Both the position numbers and the translations under genes were made by a program. A stretch of 18,251 nucleotides of DNA from JAYRWN01 sp041917975 (GTDB lineage Bacteria > Bacteroidota > Bacteroidia > Chitinophagales > Saprospiraceae). Shown here piece after piece: positions 6,966 through 13,594 of this stretch (its first letter is position 1; every line of letters begins with the position of its first letter). The notes beneath the pieces were generated by a model. The model had not been told where the DNA came from. It ran no database searches and saw nothing but the letters and a program-made list of their open reading frames with translations. The stretch covers positions 1 to 18,251 of the forward strand of contig JAYRWN010000460.1 in assembly GCA_041917975.1 (NCBI GenBank). The letters run 5' to 3'.

Positions 6966-7038
6966 GGTACCTTAGCTCAGTTGGTAGAGCACAGGACTGA
7001 AAATCCTGGTGTCCCTGGTTCGATTCCTGGAGGTACCA
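6966..7038 (+). tRNA. tRNA-Phe (anticodon GAA)
   Basis: A 73-nt cloverleaf with a perfect acceptor stem GGTACCT/AGGTACC. The D arm is GCTC/GAGC, and the anticodon stem is CAGGA/TCCTG with loop CTGAAAA (anticodon GAA). The T arm is CCTGG TTCGATT CCTGG, the discriminator base is A, and no CCA is encoded. The two T-stem arms are identical rather than fully complementary, leaving a U-U mismatch in the middle of the stem (7016 against 7028). The his leader ATG lies only 13 nt past the tRNA end, so the two are very probably on one transcript. Confidence 0.95.
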
Positions 7039-7051
7039 CTAATTTAAGATC

Positions 7052-7120
7052 ATGTCATTGTACATACATCATCATCACCATCGTGCACAGGTTTCCTGGG
7101 CCAGGATGATAGTGTTCTGA
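7052..7120 (+). CDS. hisL: his operon leader peptide
   Basis: A 22-codon reading frame, ATG at 7052 and TGA at 7118-7120, too short for normal gene calling. The peptide starts MSLYI, then has five consecutive histidines (codons CAT CAT CAT CAC CAT at 7067-7081), then RAQVSWARMIVF. Runs of the regulated amino acid in a short frame just before a terminator and the cognate operon are the hallmark of ribosome-mediated attenuation, as in the E. coli hisL peptide with seven His. A ribosome held at these codons when His-tRNA is scarce would leave the switching segment at 7102-7112 free. One that reaches the stop codon would cover that segment. The peptide itself is unlikely to have a function beyond being translated. 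Confidence 0.85.
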   Translation: MSLYIHHHHHRAQVSWARMIVF

Positions 7121-7161
7121 GGTGTGTATAAAGAAAAAACATCGTGAGGCTTATCATTCTG
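7094..7161 (+). promoter_or_regulatory. his attenuator: competing hairpin and antiterminator segments
   Basis: Two mutually exclusive pairings use the same strand. The antiterminator joins 7102-7112 (CAGGATGATAG) to 7151-7161 (TTATCATTCTG): 11 contiguous pairs including two G-U, taking away the inner 5' arm and loop of the terminator. The competing hairpin joins TCCTG (7094-7098) to CAGGA (7102-7106) over a 3-nt loop, which hides half of the switching segment. In addition, ATCATC within the His codons can pair with GATGAT at 7105-7110. All pairs were read directly from the sequence; the folding energies have not been computed. Confidence 0.75.
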
Positions 7162-7186
7162 TGGTAAGCCTCTTTTGTTTTATTAA
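7146..7186 (+). terminator. his attenuator terminator
   Basis: An 11-bp stem GAGGCTTATCA / TGGTAAGCCTC (7146-7156 with 7162-7172, one G-U pair) closes a 5-nt loop and is followed by TTTTGTTTTATT. It sits 25 nt after the leader peptide stop and about 20 nt before hisG. It is a strong intrinsic terminator placed to end transcription before the operon when histidine is plentiful. It also appears to be the only terminator for the upstream tRNA-Phe. Confidence 0.88.
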
Positions 7187-7204
7187 ACTATTAATTTCAA
7201 ACCG

Positions 7205-8062
7205 ATGGAGCGATTAAGAATAGCCGTGCAAAAATCAGGACGCTTGTTTGAAGATTCCATTCAGCTGCTCAAGGAATGTAACATACAGGTGGATGAGGGT
7301 AAAGATTTGCTGCGAGTTCAATCCAAAAATTTTCCAGCCGACATCTTGTTTTTACGCAACGCTGATATCCCCCAATACCTGGAAGATGGCGTAGCTCATG
7401 TGGGCATTATCGGTGAAAACCTGATCACCGAAAGTGATAAGGACCTGATCATCGCTGAAAAACTGGGTTTTTCTAAATGCCGTTTATCCATAGCTGTACC
7501 CAAAACCAGCACCTACAATGGCCTCTCCTGGTTACAAGGCCGTAAGATTGCCACGTCCTACCCACACACACTTCAACTTTTTTTGGAAGAGAATGGCCTT
7601 CAGGCTGACATCCATGTTATCTCCGGAAGTGTGGAAATCGCTCCTAATATTGGGCTTGCCGATGCCATTTGTGATCTGGTCAGCTCTGGCAACACCTTGT
7701 TTCAAAATGGATTGGAGGAAAAACAAGTGCTGCTAAAATCCGAAGCAGTGTTGGCGGTGAATCGCCACCTGACTCCCGGGTTAAGCGGAGTCCTGGATCA
7801 ATTGTTGTTCCGTATCCGTGCTGTCCTGAACGCAAAGAGCAATAAATACATCCTGCTAAACGCTCCCAATGATAAGCTGGAGGACATCATACGTATCCTG
7901 CCGGGAATGAAAAGCCCCACGTTGGTACCGTTAGCCATGCCAGGATGGAGCTCAGTACATACGGTCATTCAGGAGGATAAATTTTGGGAGATTATCCATG
8001 AATTAAAAGAAAAAGGTGCACAGGGCATTTTGGTTATACCCATAGAAAAAATGGTCTTATGA
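7205..8062 (+). CDS. hisG: ATP phosphoribosyltransferase HisG, long form
   Basis: Catalyses the first step of histidine synthesis, joining ATP and PRPP to give phosphoribosyl-ATP. At 285 residues it is the long, hexameric form with its own regulatory domain, so no HisZ partner is needed. The catalytic domain covers about 1-200, opening RLRIAVQKSGRL. The PRPP-binding loop DAICDLVSSGNTL is at 153-165, preceded by SGSVEIAPNIGLA. The C-terminal ACT-like domain (about 205-285; NAPNDKLEDIIRILPGMKSPT, ending GAQGILVIPIEKM) is where histidine would bind for feedback inhibition. It is first in the operon behind the attenuator, and its TGA overlaps the hisD ATG by 4 nt. Confidence 0.97.
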   Translation: MERLRIAVQKSGRLFEDSIQLLKECNIQVDEGKDLLRVQSKNFPADILFLRNADIPQYLEDGVAHVGIIGENLITESDKDLIIAEKLGFSKCRLSIAVPKTSTYNGLSWLQGRKIATSYPHTLQLFLEENGLQADIHVISGSVEIAPNIGLADAICDLVSSGNTLFQNGLEEKQVLLKSEAVLAVNRHLTPGLSGVLDQLLFRIRAVLNAKSNKYILLNAPNDKLEDIIRILPGMKSPTLVPLAMPGWSSVHTVIQEDKFWEIIHELKEKGAQGILVIPIEKMVL

Positions 8063-9357
8063 TGCAACTCATTAATCATCCTGCACCTTCCCAATTTCAG
8101 GAATTATGCCGGCGTCCGGTACTAGATAATGCGGACATTTTTTCCCGGGTTCGACCTTTGTTAGAAGCCGTTAAGATTTCCGGGGATGCGGCAGTGCGAG
8201 CTATGACTAAGACCTATGACCACATCAACCTTGTGGAGATAGAGGTAAGTGCTGCCGAACGAAAACATGCTCTGGAGAGTTTGCCCCTGCCGTTGAAAGA
8301 AGCCATATTACTTGCAGTTGATAATATCGAAAAATTCCATCGCCTGCAACTGCCGCCAACGGTGATGACTGAAACAACTCCCGGCGTCTTGTGCTGGCAA
8401 AAAGCCGTTCCCATTAGTTCTGTTGGGCTTTATGTCCCAGGAGGATCAGCTCCCTTATTTTCTACGGTATTGATGTTGGCAATCCCGGCCAGGATAGCCG
8501 GATGTCGGCAGATAATCATGTGTTCGCCGCCCCAGGCTGATGGTCAGATCGATCGCACCACCTTGGCTGCTGCCGAGTTAGCCGGAGTACATCGCATCTT
8601 TAAAGTGGGAGGAGCACAAGCCATAGCCGCTATGGCTTACGGAACCCAAACCATTCCAAAAGTAGATAAAATATTTGGCCCTGGTAATCAATATGTTACT
8701 GCCGCAAAACAACAGGTGCAACAGGAAGGCATTGCGATCGATCTCCCTGCCGGACCATCAGAAGTACTGGTTTGGGCCGGGCAAGGGGCGAAACCGGAGT
8801 TCGTGGCGGCAGATTTATTGTCTCAGGCCGAACATGGCGCAGATTCCCAGGTCATTTTAGTCACCGAGGATGAAGCCTTTGCAGAGAGAGTACAGGTAGA
8901 GTTAAACAAACAATTGCTTCTGATACCCCGGCAAGAGGTAGCCAGACAAGCCTTATCACATAGCCGTATCATTTTATTACCCGATCAATCCGCTTGTTTG
9001 GAATTTATTAATCAATATGCTCCGGAACACCTCATCATTGCCGATGACCAGGCACTGACTTTAAGTGCAGGGATACACCATGCGGGTTCAGTATTTTTAG
9101 GTCATAATACGCCCGAAGCGGCCGGGGATTATGCCTCAGGTACGAATCACACCCTGCCTACCAATGGATATGCCCGTGCTTATAGTGGTGTCAATTTGGA
9201 CGCCTATCTCAAAAAAATAACTTTTCAATCCATCAATGCCGACGGTGTTCTTAATCTGGGCCCTTCGGTAGTAACCATGGCCCAGGCTGAACAATTGGAG
9301 GCGCATGCTTTGGCCATGTCTTTGCGCTTGGATCACATCAAAACAAAACAATTATGA
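8059..9357 (+). CDS. hisD: Histidinol dehydrogenase HisD
   Basis: Carries out the last two steps, oxidising L-histidinol through histidinal to histidine with two NAD+. The 432 residues match the family length. Signatures seen include GLYVPGGSAPLFSTVLMLAIP at about 123-143, VGGAQAIAAMAYGT at 183-196 and the KIFGPGNQYV loop at 204-213. The zinc ligands correspond to Gln256 and His259 in LSQAEHG, Asp357 in GDYASG and His416 in LEAHALAM. The Glu-His catalytic pair is at 323-324 (APEHLII). The start overlaps hisG by 4 nt, and an adjacent second ATG one codon later is equally possible. Confidence 0.97.
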   Translation: MMQLINHPAPSQFQELCRRPVLDNADIFSRVRPLLEAVKISGDAAVRAMTKTYDHINLVEIEVSAAERKHALESLPLPLKEAILLAVDNIEKFHRLQLPPTVMTETTPGVLCWQKAVPISSVGLYVPGGSAPLFSTVLMLAIPARIAGCRQIIMCSPPQADGQIDRTTLAAAELAGVHRIFKVGGAQAIAAMAYGTQTIPKVDKIFGPGNQYVTAAKQQVQQEGIAIDLPAGPSEVLVWAGQGAKPEFVAADLLSQAEHGADSQVILVTEDEAFAERVQVELNKQLLLIPRQEVARQALSHSRIILLPDQSACLEFINQYAPEHLIIADDQALTLSAGIHHAGSVFLGHNTPEAAGDYASGTNHTLPTNGYARAYSGVNLDAYLKKITFQSINADGVLNLGPSVVTMAQAEQLEAHALAMSLRLDHIKTKQL

Positions 9358-10394
9358 TAGCGCATCAGCTAGATCATTTAGTTCGACCGAATATCCTGGC
9401 TCTAAAACCTTATTCATCCGCTCGGCATGAATTTAAAGGGGTTGCTAACATCCAATTGGATGCTAATGAAAACCCTTACGAAACGGGCATGAATCGTTAT
9501 CCGGATCCCTTCCATGCGGCTATTCGCGAGCGTTTGTCCTTGTTGAAAAATGTGCCGGTTGAGTCTATATTTTTAGGTAATGGGAGTGATGAGGTCATTG
9601 ATTTATTAATCCGCATCTTTTGTATTCCCGGTATCGATCATATTATCACCCCGCGTCCTACCTACGGAATGTATAAAGTGAGTGCAGCTACCTCGGATGT
9701 CGCTGTGAAGGAGATCTTAAGTTTTCCTGATTTTCAACTGAACGTCCCGGAGTTATTAGCAGCCGTCACACCTCAGAGTAAATTGTTATTTCTTTGTCAC
9801 CCAAACAATCCTAGTGGGAACGCTTTGCGGGAAGGAGATGTGTTGAGGTTACTCAGGGATTTCCCTGGTATTGTGGTGATTGACGAGGCTTACATTGATT
9901 TTTGTACTTCGAAGTCCTTTCTGCCTCGTTTGGTGGATTTTCCCCGCCTGGTGATTATGCAGACGTTCTCCAAAGCCTGGGGCTTGGCTGGGTTACGCCT
10001 GGGTATGGCCTTTGCCTCATCGTATATTATAGATTTATTGTACAAAGTGAAACCCCCCTATAATGTCAATGTTTTGACCCAGATGGAAGCGGTCAGAGCT
10101 TTGGAAGATGCTCCACGTAAAGAGCAATGGGTGGCTAATATACTCGCTCAGCGCCAACGGTTACAGGAGGAGTTATCGGAGCTAACCATGGTAAAAACCA
10201 TTCTGCCCAGTGATGCTAATTTTTTGTTAGTCCGTTTTGATGAGCCTAAAGATTGGTTCGAATACCTGAAAACTAAAGGTATTGTCATTCGCAGCATGAC
10301 CCATGCCGCCCATTGCTCTGACTGTCTGCGCATCACCGTTGGAACTGCCCTGGAAAACGAAGAACTTATCCAAGCTTTAAAAAATCGGATGTAA
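9354..10394 (+). CDS. hisC: Histidinol-phosphate aminotransferase HisC
   Basis: A PLP enzyme that transfers the amino group of glutamate to imidazole-acetol phosphate, giving histidinol phosphate. The 346-residue protein shows the class I/II aminotransferase order: LDANENPY (35-42), LGNGSDEVIDLL (74-85), HPNNPSGN (149-156), VIDEAYIDF with PLP-contacting Asp177, and QTFSKAWGLAGLRLG with the Schiff-base Lys207 and Arg215. The ATG overlaps the hisD stop by 4 nt (ATGA), and the stop overlaps hisB by 1 nt (TAATG). Related aromatic aminotransferases look alike, but the operon position settles the role. Confidence 0.96.
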   Translation: MIAHQLDHLVRPNILALKPYSSARHEFKGVANIQLDANENPYETGMNRYPDPFHAAIRERLSLLKNVPVESIFLGNGSDEVIDLLIRIFCIPGIDHIITPRPTYGMYKVSAATSDVAVKEILSFPDFQLNVPELLAAVTPQSKLLFLCHPNNPSGNALREGDVLRLLRDFPGIVVIDEAYIDFCTSKSFLPRLVDFPRLVIMQTFSKAWGLAGLRLGMAFASSYIIDLLYKVKPPYNVNVLTQMEAVRALEDAPRKEQWVANILAQRQRLQEELSELTMVKTILPSDANFLLVRFDEPKDWFEYLKTKGIVIRSMTHAAHCSDCLRITVGTALENEELIQALKNRM

Positions 10395-11521
10395 TGAGAA
10401 TTCTACAAAAAATATTATTTATAGACCGCGATGGTGTTTTAATCGATGAACCCCCACAGGATTTTCAGGTAGATTCGTTGGAAAAACTGTCCTTCGTACC
10501 CGGGGTGTTTACTTACCTGGGCCGTCTGGCTGCTGAATTGGATTATCAACTGGTTTTGGTCACTAATCAGGATGGCTTGGGTACAGCGTCTTTTCCCGAA
10601 GAAACATTTTGGCCGGCCCATAATAAAATGATGCAGGCATTAGCTAATGAAGGCATCCATTTTAAAGCCGTCCACATCGACCGGTCTTTTCCCCATGAAA
10701 ATAAACCCACCCGTAAACCGGGGGTAGCGATGCTTACGGAATATCTACAAGGGCCTTTCGATTTGGCTCATTCTTACGTCATTGGCGATCGTTTGACGGA
10801 CATGCAACTGGCTCAAAATTTAGGTGCCCAAGGAATTCTCCTGCGCACCTTTCAAACCCAGCAGCCCCCTCCCGACCTCACACCGCACATAGCATTCACG
10901 GCCGATCATTGGCGGGACATCTATGAATTTTTCACCTTACCACCTCGTAAAGCTCATGTCCAACGAAAAACTAAAGAAACGGATATTACCATCACCCTTA
11001 ACCTTGATGGCCAGGGTCATAGCCAGTGTCAAACTGGATTAGGATTTTTTGACCATATGCTGGACCAATTGGCCAAACATGGAGGAATAGACCTCGAGGT
11101 ACTGGTCAACGGAGACCTGCACATCGACGAACATCACACCATAGAAGATACCGCCCTTACCTTAGGTCAAGCATTTAACGAAGCTTTAGGCGATAAAAAA
11201 GGATTATACCGCTATGGCTTTTGCCTCCCGATGGACGACTGCCTCGCACATGTGGCCATAGATTTTGGTGGTCGTAACTGGCTGGTGTGGGAGGTGAATT
11301 TTACGCGAGAAAAAATCGGTGATATGCCTACCGAAATGTTTATACATTTCTTCAAATCCTTTTCAGATTCAGCGCGATGTAATCTCAACATCAAAGCGGA
11401 AGGAACCAATGAACATCATAAAATTGAAGCCATCTTTAAAGCCTGGGCGCGGGCCATACGTATGGCTTTACAACGCGACCGCCATAACCAGAGTTTACCA
11501 ACGACCAAAGGCCTCTTATGA
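10394..11521 (+). CDS. hisB: Bifunctional histidinol-phosphatase / imidazoleglycerol-phosphate dehydratase HisB
   Basis: Two enzymes fused in 375 residues. The N-terminal HAD-type phosphatase (about 1-165) removes phosphate from histidinol phosphate. It shows FIDRDGVLIDEP with nucleophile Asp11 and acid/base Asp13, TNQDGLGT (57-64), RKP with Lys108, and GDRLTD (131-136). The C-terminal IGP dehydratase (about 190-375) makes imidazole-acetol phosphate. It shows GFFDHMLDQLAKHG, DEHHTIEDTALTLG and NEHHKIEAIFKAWAR, the repeated His-rich metal-binding motifs. Unlike the E. coli enzyme, the loop before RKP reads HIDRSFPHENKPT and has none of the Cys ligands that bind structural zinc. The domain order matches the fusion known in enterobacteria and other Bacteroidota. 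It overlaps hisC by 1 nt and hisH by 4 nt. Confidence 0.96.
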   Translation: MRILQKILFIDRDGVLIDEPPQDFQVDSLEKLSFVPGVFTYLGRLAAELDYQLVLVTNQDGLGTASFPEETFWPAHNKMMQALANEGIHFKAVHIDRSFPHENKPTRKPGVAMLTEYLQGPFDLAHSYVIGDRLTDMQLAQNLGAQGILLRTFQTQQPPPDLTPHIAFTADHWRDIYEFFTLPPRKAHVQRKTKETDITITLNLDGQGHSQCQTGLGFFDHMLDQLAKHGGIDLEVLVNGDLHIDEHHTIEDTALTLGQAFNEALGDKKGLYRYGFCLPMDDCLAHVAIDFGGRNWLVWEVNFTREKIGDMPTEMFIHFFKSFSDSARCNLNIKAEGTNEHHKIEAIFKAWARAIRMALQRDRHNQSLPTTKGLL

Positions 11522-12108
11522 AAGTAGTGGTTATAGACTATAATGCCGGCAACGTTCAATCCGTTTTGTTTGCTTTGGAAAAACTGGGTTATACTCCCGT
11601 ACTTAGCGCGGATCATGCCATCATCCGCTCGGCCGACAAGGTCATTTTTCCAGGTGTAGGCGAGGCTAGTACCACCATGCGATATCTGAGGGAGCGGGGT
11701 TTGGATGAAGTGATAATAAAACTTACCCAACCTGTACTGGCCATCTGCCTGGGAATGCAGCTTTTGTGCAACCATTCGGCAGAAAACGATACGGCTTGTT
11801 TGGGCATTATGCCCATGCAGGTCAAAAAATTTCAAACCGTTGGAGGCCTGAAGGTGCCGCATATGGGTTGGAATGACCTCACCATCTATCCACAGATTCT
11901 ACCCTTGAACCTTACCGGACAGTATGTCTATTTTGTGCATAGCTATTATGTGGAAGAAGGTCCCCATACTGCAGCGTCGGCCTATTATGGCGTCCCTTTC
12001 AGCGCGATGTTGAGGAAAGATAATTTTCTGGCTACCCAGTTCCATCCGGAGAAATCAGGTTCCACCGGCATGACCATTTTAAAGTATTTCTTAGATTCCA
12101 AAGCATGA
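11518..12108 (+). CDS. hisH: Imidazole glycerol phosphate synthase, glutaminase subunit HisH
   Basis: A class I glutamine amidotransferase of 196 residues that hydrolyses glutamine and channels ammonia to HisF. The catalytic triad is intact: the nucleophile Cys77 in PVLAICLGMQLL, and His176 and Glu178 in QFHPEKSG. Other family marks are DYNAGNVQSV at 7-16, IFPGVGEAS at 43-51 and VPHMGWNDL at 113-121. The ATG overlaps the hisB stop by 4 nt, and its stop overlaps hisA by 4 nt. It acts with HisF, encoded one gene further on, in a heterodimer. Confidence 0.97.
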   Translation: MKVVVIDYNAGNVQSVLFALEKLGYTPVLSADHAIIRSADKVIFPGVGEASTTMRYLRERGLDEVIIKLTQPVLAICLGMQLLCNHSAENDTACLGIMPMQVKKFQTVGGLKVPHMGWNDLTIYPQILPLNLTGQYVYFVHSYYVEEGPHTAASAYYGVPFSAMLRKDNFLATQFHPEKSGSTGMTILKYFLDSKA

Positions 12109-12839
12109 AAATTATCCCGGCTATTGACCTCATTGACGGCCAATGCGTCCGTCTTCATCAAGGTGATTATGGTCAGAAAAAAATCTATGCTGCAGACCCT
12201 TTAGCTATGGCCAAGACATTTGAGCAAGCCGGCTTAAGGCACTTGCACGTCGTGGATTTAGACGGGGCAAAGGCTGGGCATCCGGTGCATACAGCTTTAC
12301 TTAAACAACTGGTCGCCCACACGTCCATGCAGGTGGATGTCGGTGGAGGTATCCGGAATATGGAGCACATCCGCGAATTGCTGGAGGCCGGTGTGCACCA
12401 GGTAAACCTGGGCAGCCAGGCTTTACGACAGCCGGAGTTTATGATCCTGGCTTTGGAAAAATTCGGTGCTGAAAAAATCATCCTGTCCGCAGATGTCAAA
12501 GGGGATTTTTTGGCTATTTCCGGGTGGCAAGAAACCCTGGTCATGACCTGGGAGACTTACCTGACCAATCCCGATCTGTCTGCCCTGAGGCATCTTTGTG
12601 TCACTGACATAGCTTTAGATGGCACCCTGAGTGGTCCCGCACTAGGCCTTTATGAAAGAATTACACATCGTTTTCCCCATCTGGAGTTGATAGCTTCCGG
12701 GGGGGTTTCCTCGCTCGAGGATTTACCTGCCTTAGCAGCGATACCTTGTGCCGGGGTCATCATCGGTAAAGCCATTTATGAGGGCCGCATCAGCCTGGCC
12801 GCATTAGCCACCTACCAAGCCAAAACCCATGTTAACTAA
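12105..12839 (+). CDS. hisA: Phosphoribosyl-formimino AICAR-phosphate isomerase HisA
   Basis: A TIM-barrel isomerase that opens the aminoaldose ring of ProFAR to the aminoketose PRFAR. The 244 residues fit the family. The general base and acid Asp8 (PAIDL) and Asp130 (LSADVK) are present. VDVGGGIRN (77-85) and IASGGVSSLEDL (196-207) form the two phosphate-binding loops, and the motif TDIALDGTLSGP is at 167-178. The half-barrel duplication shared with HisF is apparent. The start overlaps hisH by 4 nt, and the 3' end overlaps hisF by 11 nt, the longest overlap in the operon. Confidence 0.97.
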   Translation: MKIIPAIDLIDGQCVRLHQGDYGQKKIYAADPLAMAKTFEQAGLRHLHVVDLDGAKAGHPVHTALLKQLVAHTSMQVDVGGGIRNMEHIRELLEAGVHQVNLGSQALRQPEFMILALEKFGAEKIILSADVKGDFLAISGWQETLVMTWETYLTNPDLSALRHLCVTDIALDGTLSGPALGLYERITHRFPHLELIASGGVSSLEDLPALAAIPCAGVIIGKAIYEGRISLAALATYQAKTHVN

Positions 12840-13584
12840 ACGTATCATTCCTTGCCTGGACGTAATGAATAACCGGACCGTTAAAGGCATCAACTTCATT
12901 GCACTGCGGGATGCCGGGGATCCGGTGGAGTTGGGGGCTGCTTATAGCCGAGAAGGAGCCGACGAATTGGTGTTTTTGGACATTACTGCCACACATGAAA
13001 AGAGAAAAACTTTGACCGCTTTAGCCAAAAGGGTGGCGTACCATTTGGATATACCATTCACCATAGGTGGGGGTATCAGCAGTATCCAGGATGTTGATGC
13101 GTTATTGAATGCCGGTGCAGACAAAGTATCCATTAATTCAGCGGCCGTGCGACGCCCGGAGCTGATCGATGAACTTAGTCTGGAATTTGGCAGCCAATGT
13201 ATAGTGGTCGCTATCGATGCGCGGCGGACAGATCAAGGATGGATGGTTCATTTGAATGGAGGCCGCATAGCCACTGACGTAGAACTCTTTCACTGGGCGC
13301 AGGAAGCAGCCTCCCGTGGGGCTGGAGAAATCCTGTTCACGTCAATGGATCATGATGGCACCAAACAAGGCTTTGCCCTCGAAGCATTAGCCCAGATGTC
13401 GGAATTGGTAAGCATCCCCATCATCGCCAGTGGTGGCGCCGGGACCAAGGATCATTTTTATGATGTTTTCACCTCCGGGAAGGCAGATGCCGGCCTCGCG
13501 GCCAGCATCTTCCATTTTGGAGAGATCCTCATCCCCGACCTGAAAGCTTTCCTGCACACAAAGAATATTGCTATCAGATTATAA
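12829..13584 (+). CDS. hisF: Imidazole glycerol phosphate synthase, cyclase subunit HisF
   Basis: A TIM-barrel cyclase that uses ammonia from HisH to convert PRFAR to imidazole glycerol phosphate plus AICAR, the latter feeding purine synthesis. The 251-residue length and motifs fit well: RIIPCLDV with catalytic Asp11, FTIGGGISS (77-85), VAIDAR with catalytic Asp130, TSMDHDGTKQGF (171-182) and IIASGGAGT near residue 200. The ATG lies inside the end of hisA (11-nt overlap), and hisIE begins 10 nt after the stop. Confidence 0.97.
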   Translation: MLTKRIIPCLDVMNNRTVKGINFIALRDAGDPVELGAAYSREGADELVFLDITATHEKRKTLTALAKRVAYHLDIPFTIGGGISSIQDVDALLNAGADKVSINSAAVRRPELIDELSLEFGSQCIVVAIDARRTDQGWMVHLNGGRIATDVELFHWAQEAASRGAGEILFTSMDHDGTKQGFALEALAQMSELVSIPIIASGGAGTKDHFYDVFTSGKADAGLAASIFHFGEILIPDLKAFLHTKNIAIRL

Positions 13585-13594
13585 AATCCTCGTT

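Noticed and set aside
6968..6975. TACCTTAG inside tRNA-Phe as a second promoter for hisL
   Set aside because: It has one mismatch to TAnnTTTG and is part of the conserved tRNA acceptor/D-arm sequence, so it carries little weight.
7040..7047. TAATTTAA as a promoter between the tRNA and hisL
   Set aside because: Two mismatches, and transcription would begin at or after the leader ATG.
7067..7081. CAT trinucleotide repeat as a simple microsatellite
   Set aside because: It is in frame in a short ORF just before hisG, includes a CAC codon, and is followed by a matching antiterminator and terminator, so a His-codon sensor explains it better.
11416..11862. 148-codon minus-strand ORF across hisB/hisH
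   Set aside because: It lies antisense to two unmistakable his genes and has no domain-like pattern.
13568..13594. TTG-initiated extension of hisIE into hisF
   Set aside because: An ATG 10 nt after the hisF stop gives the normal family length and N-terminus.
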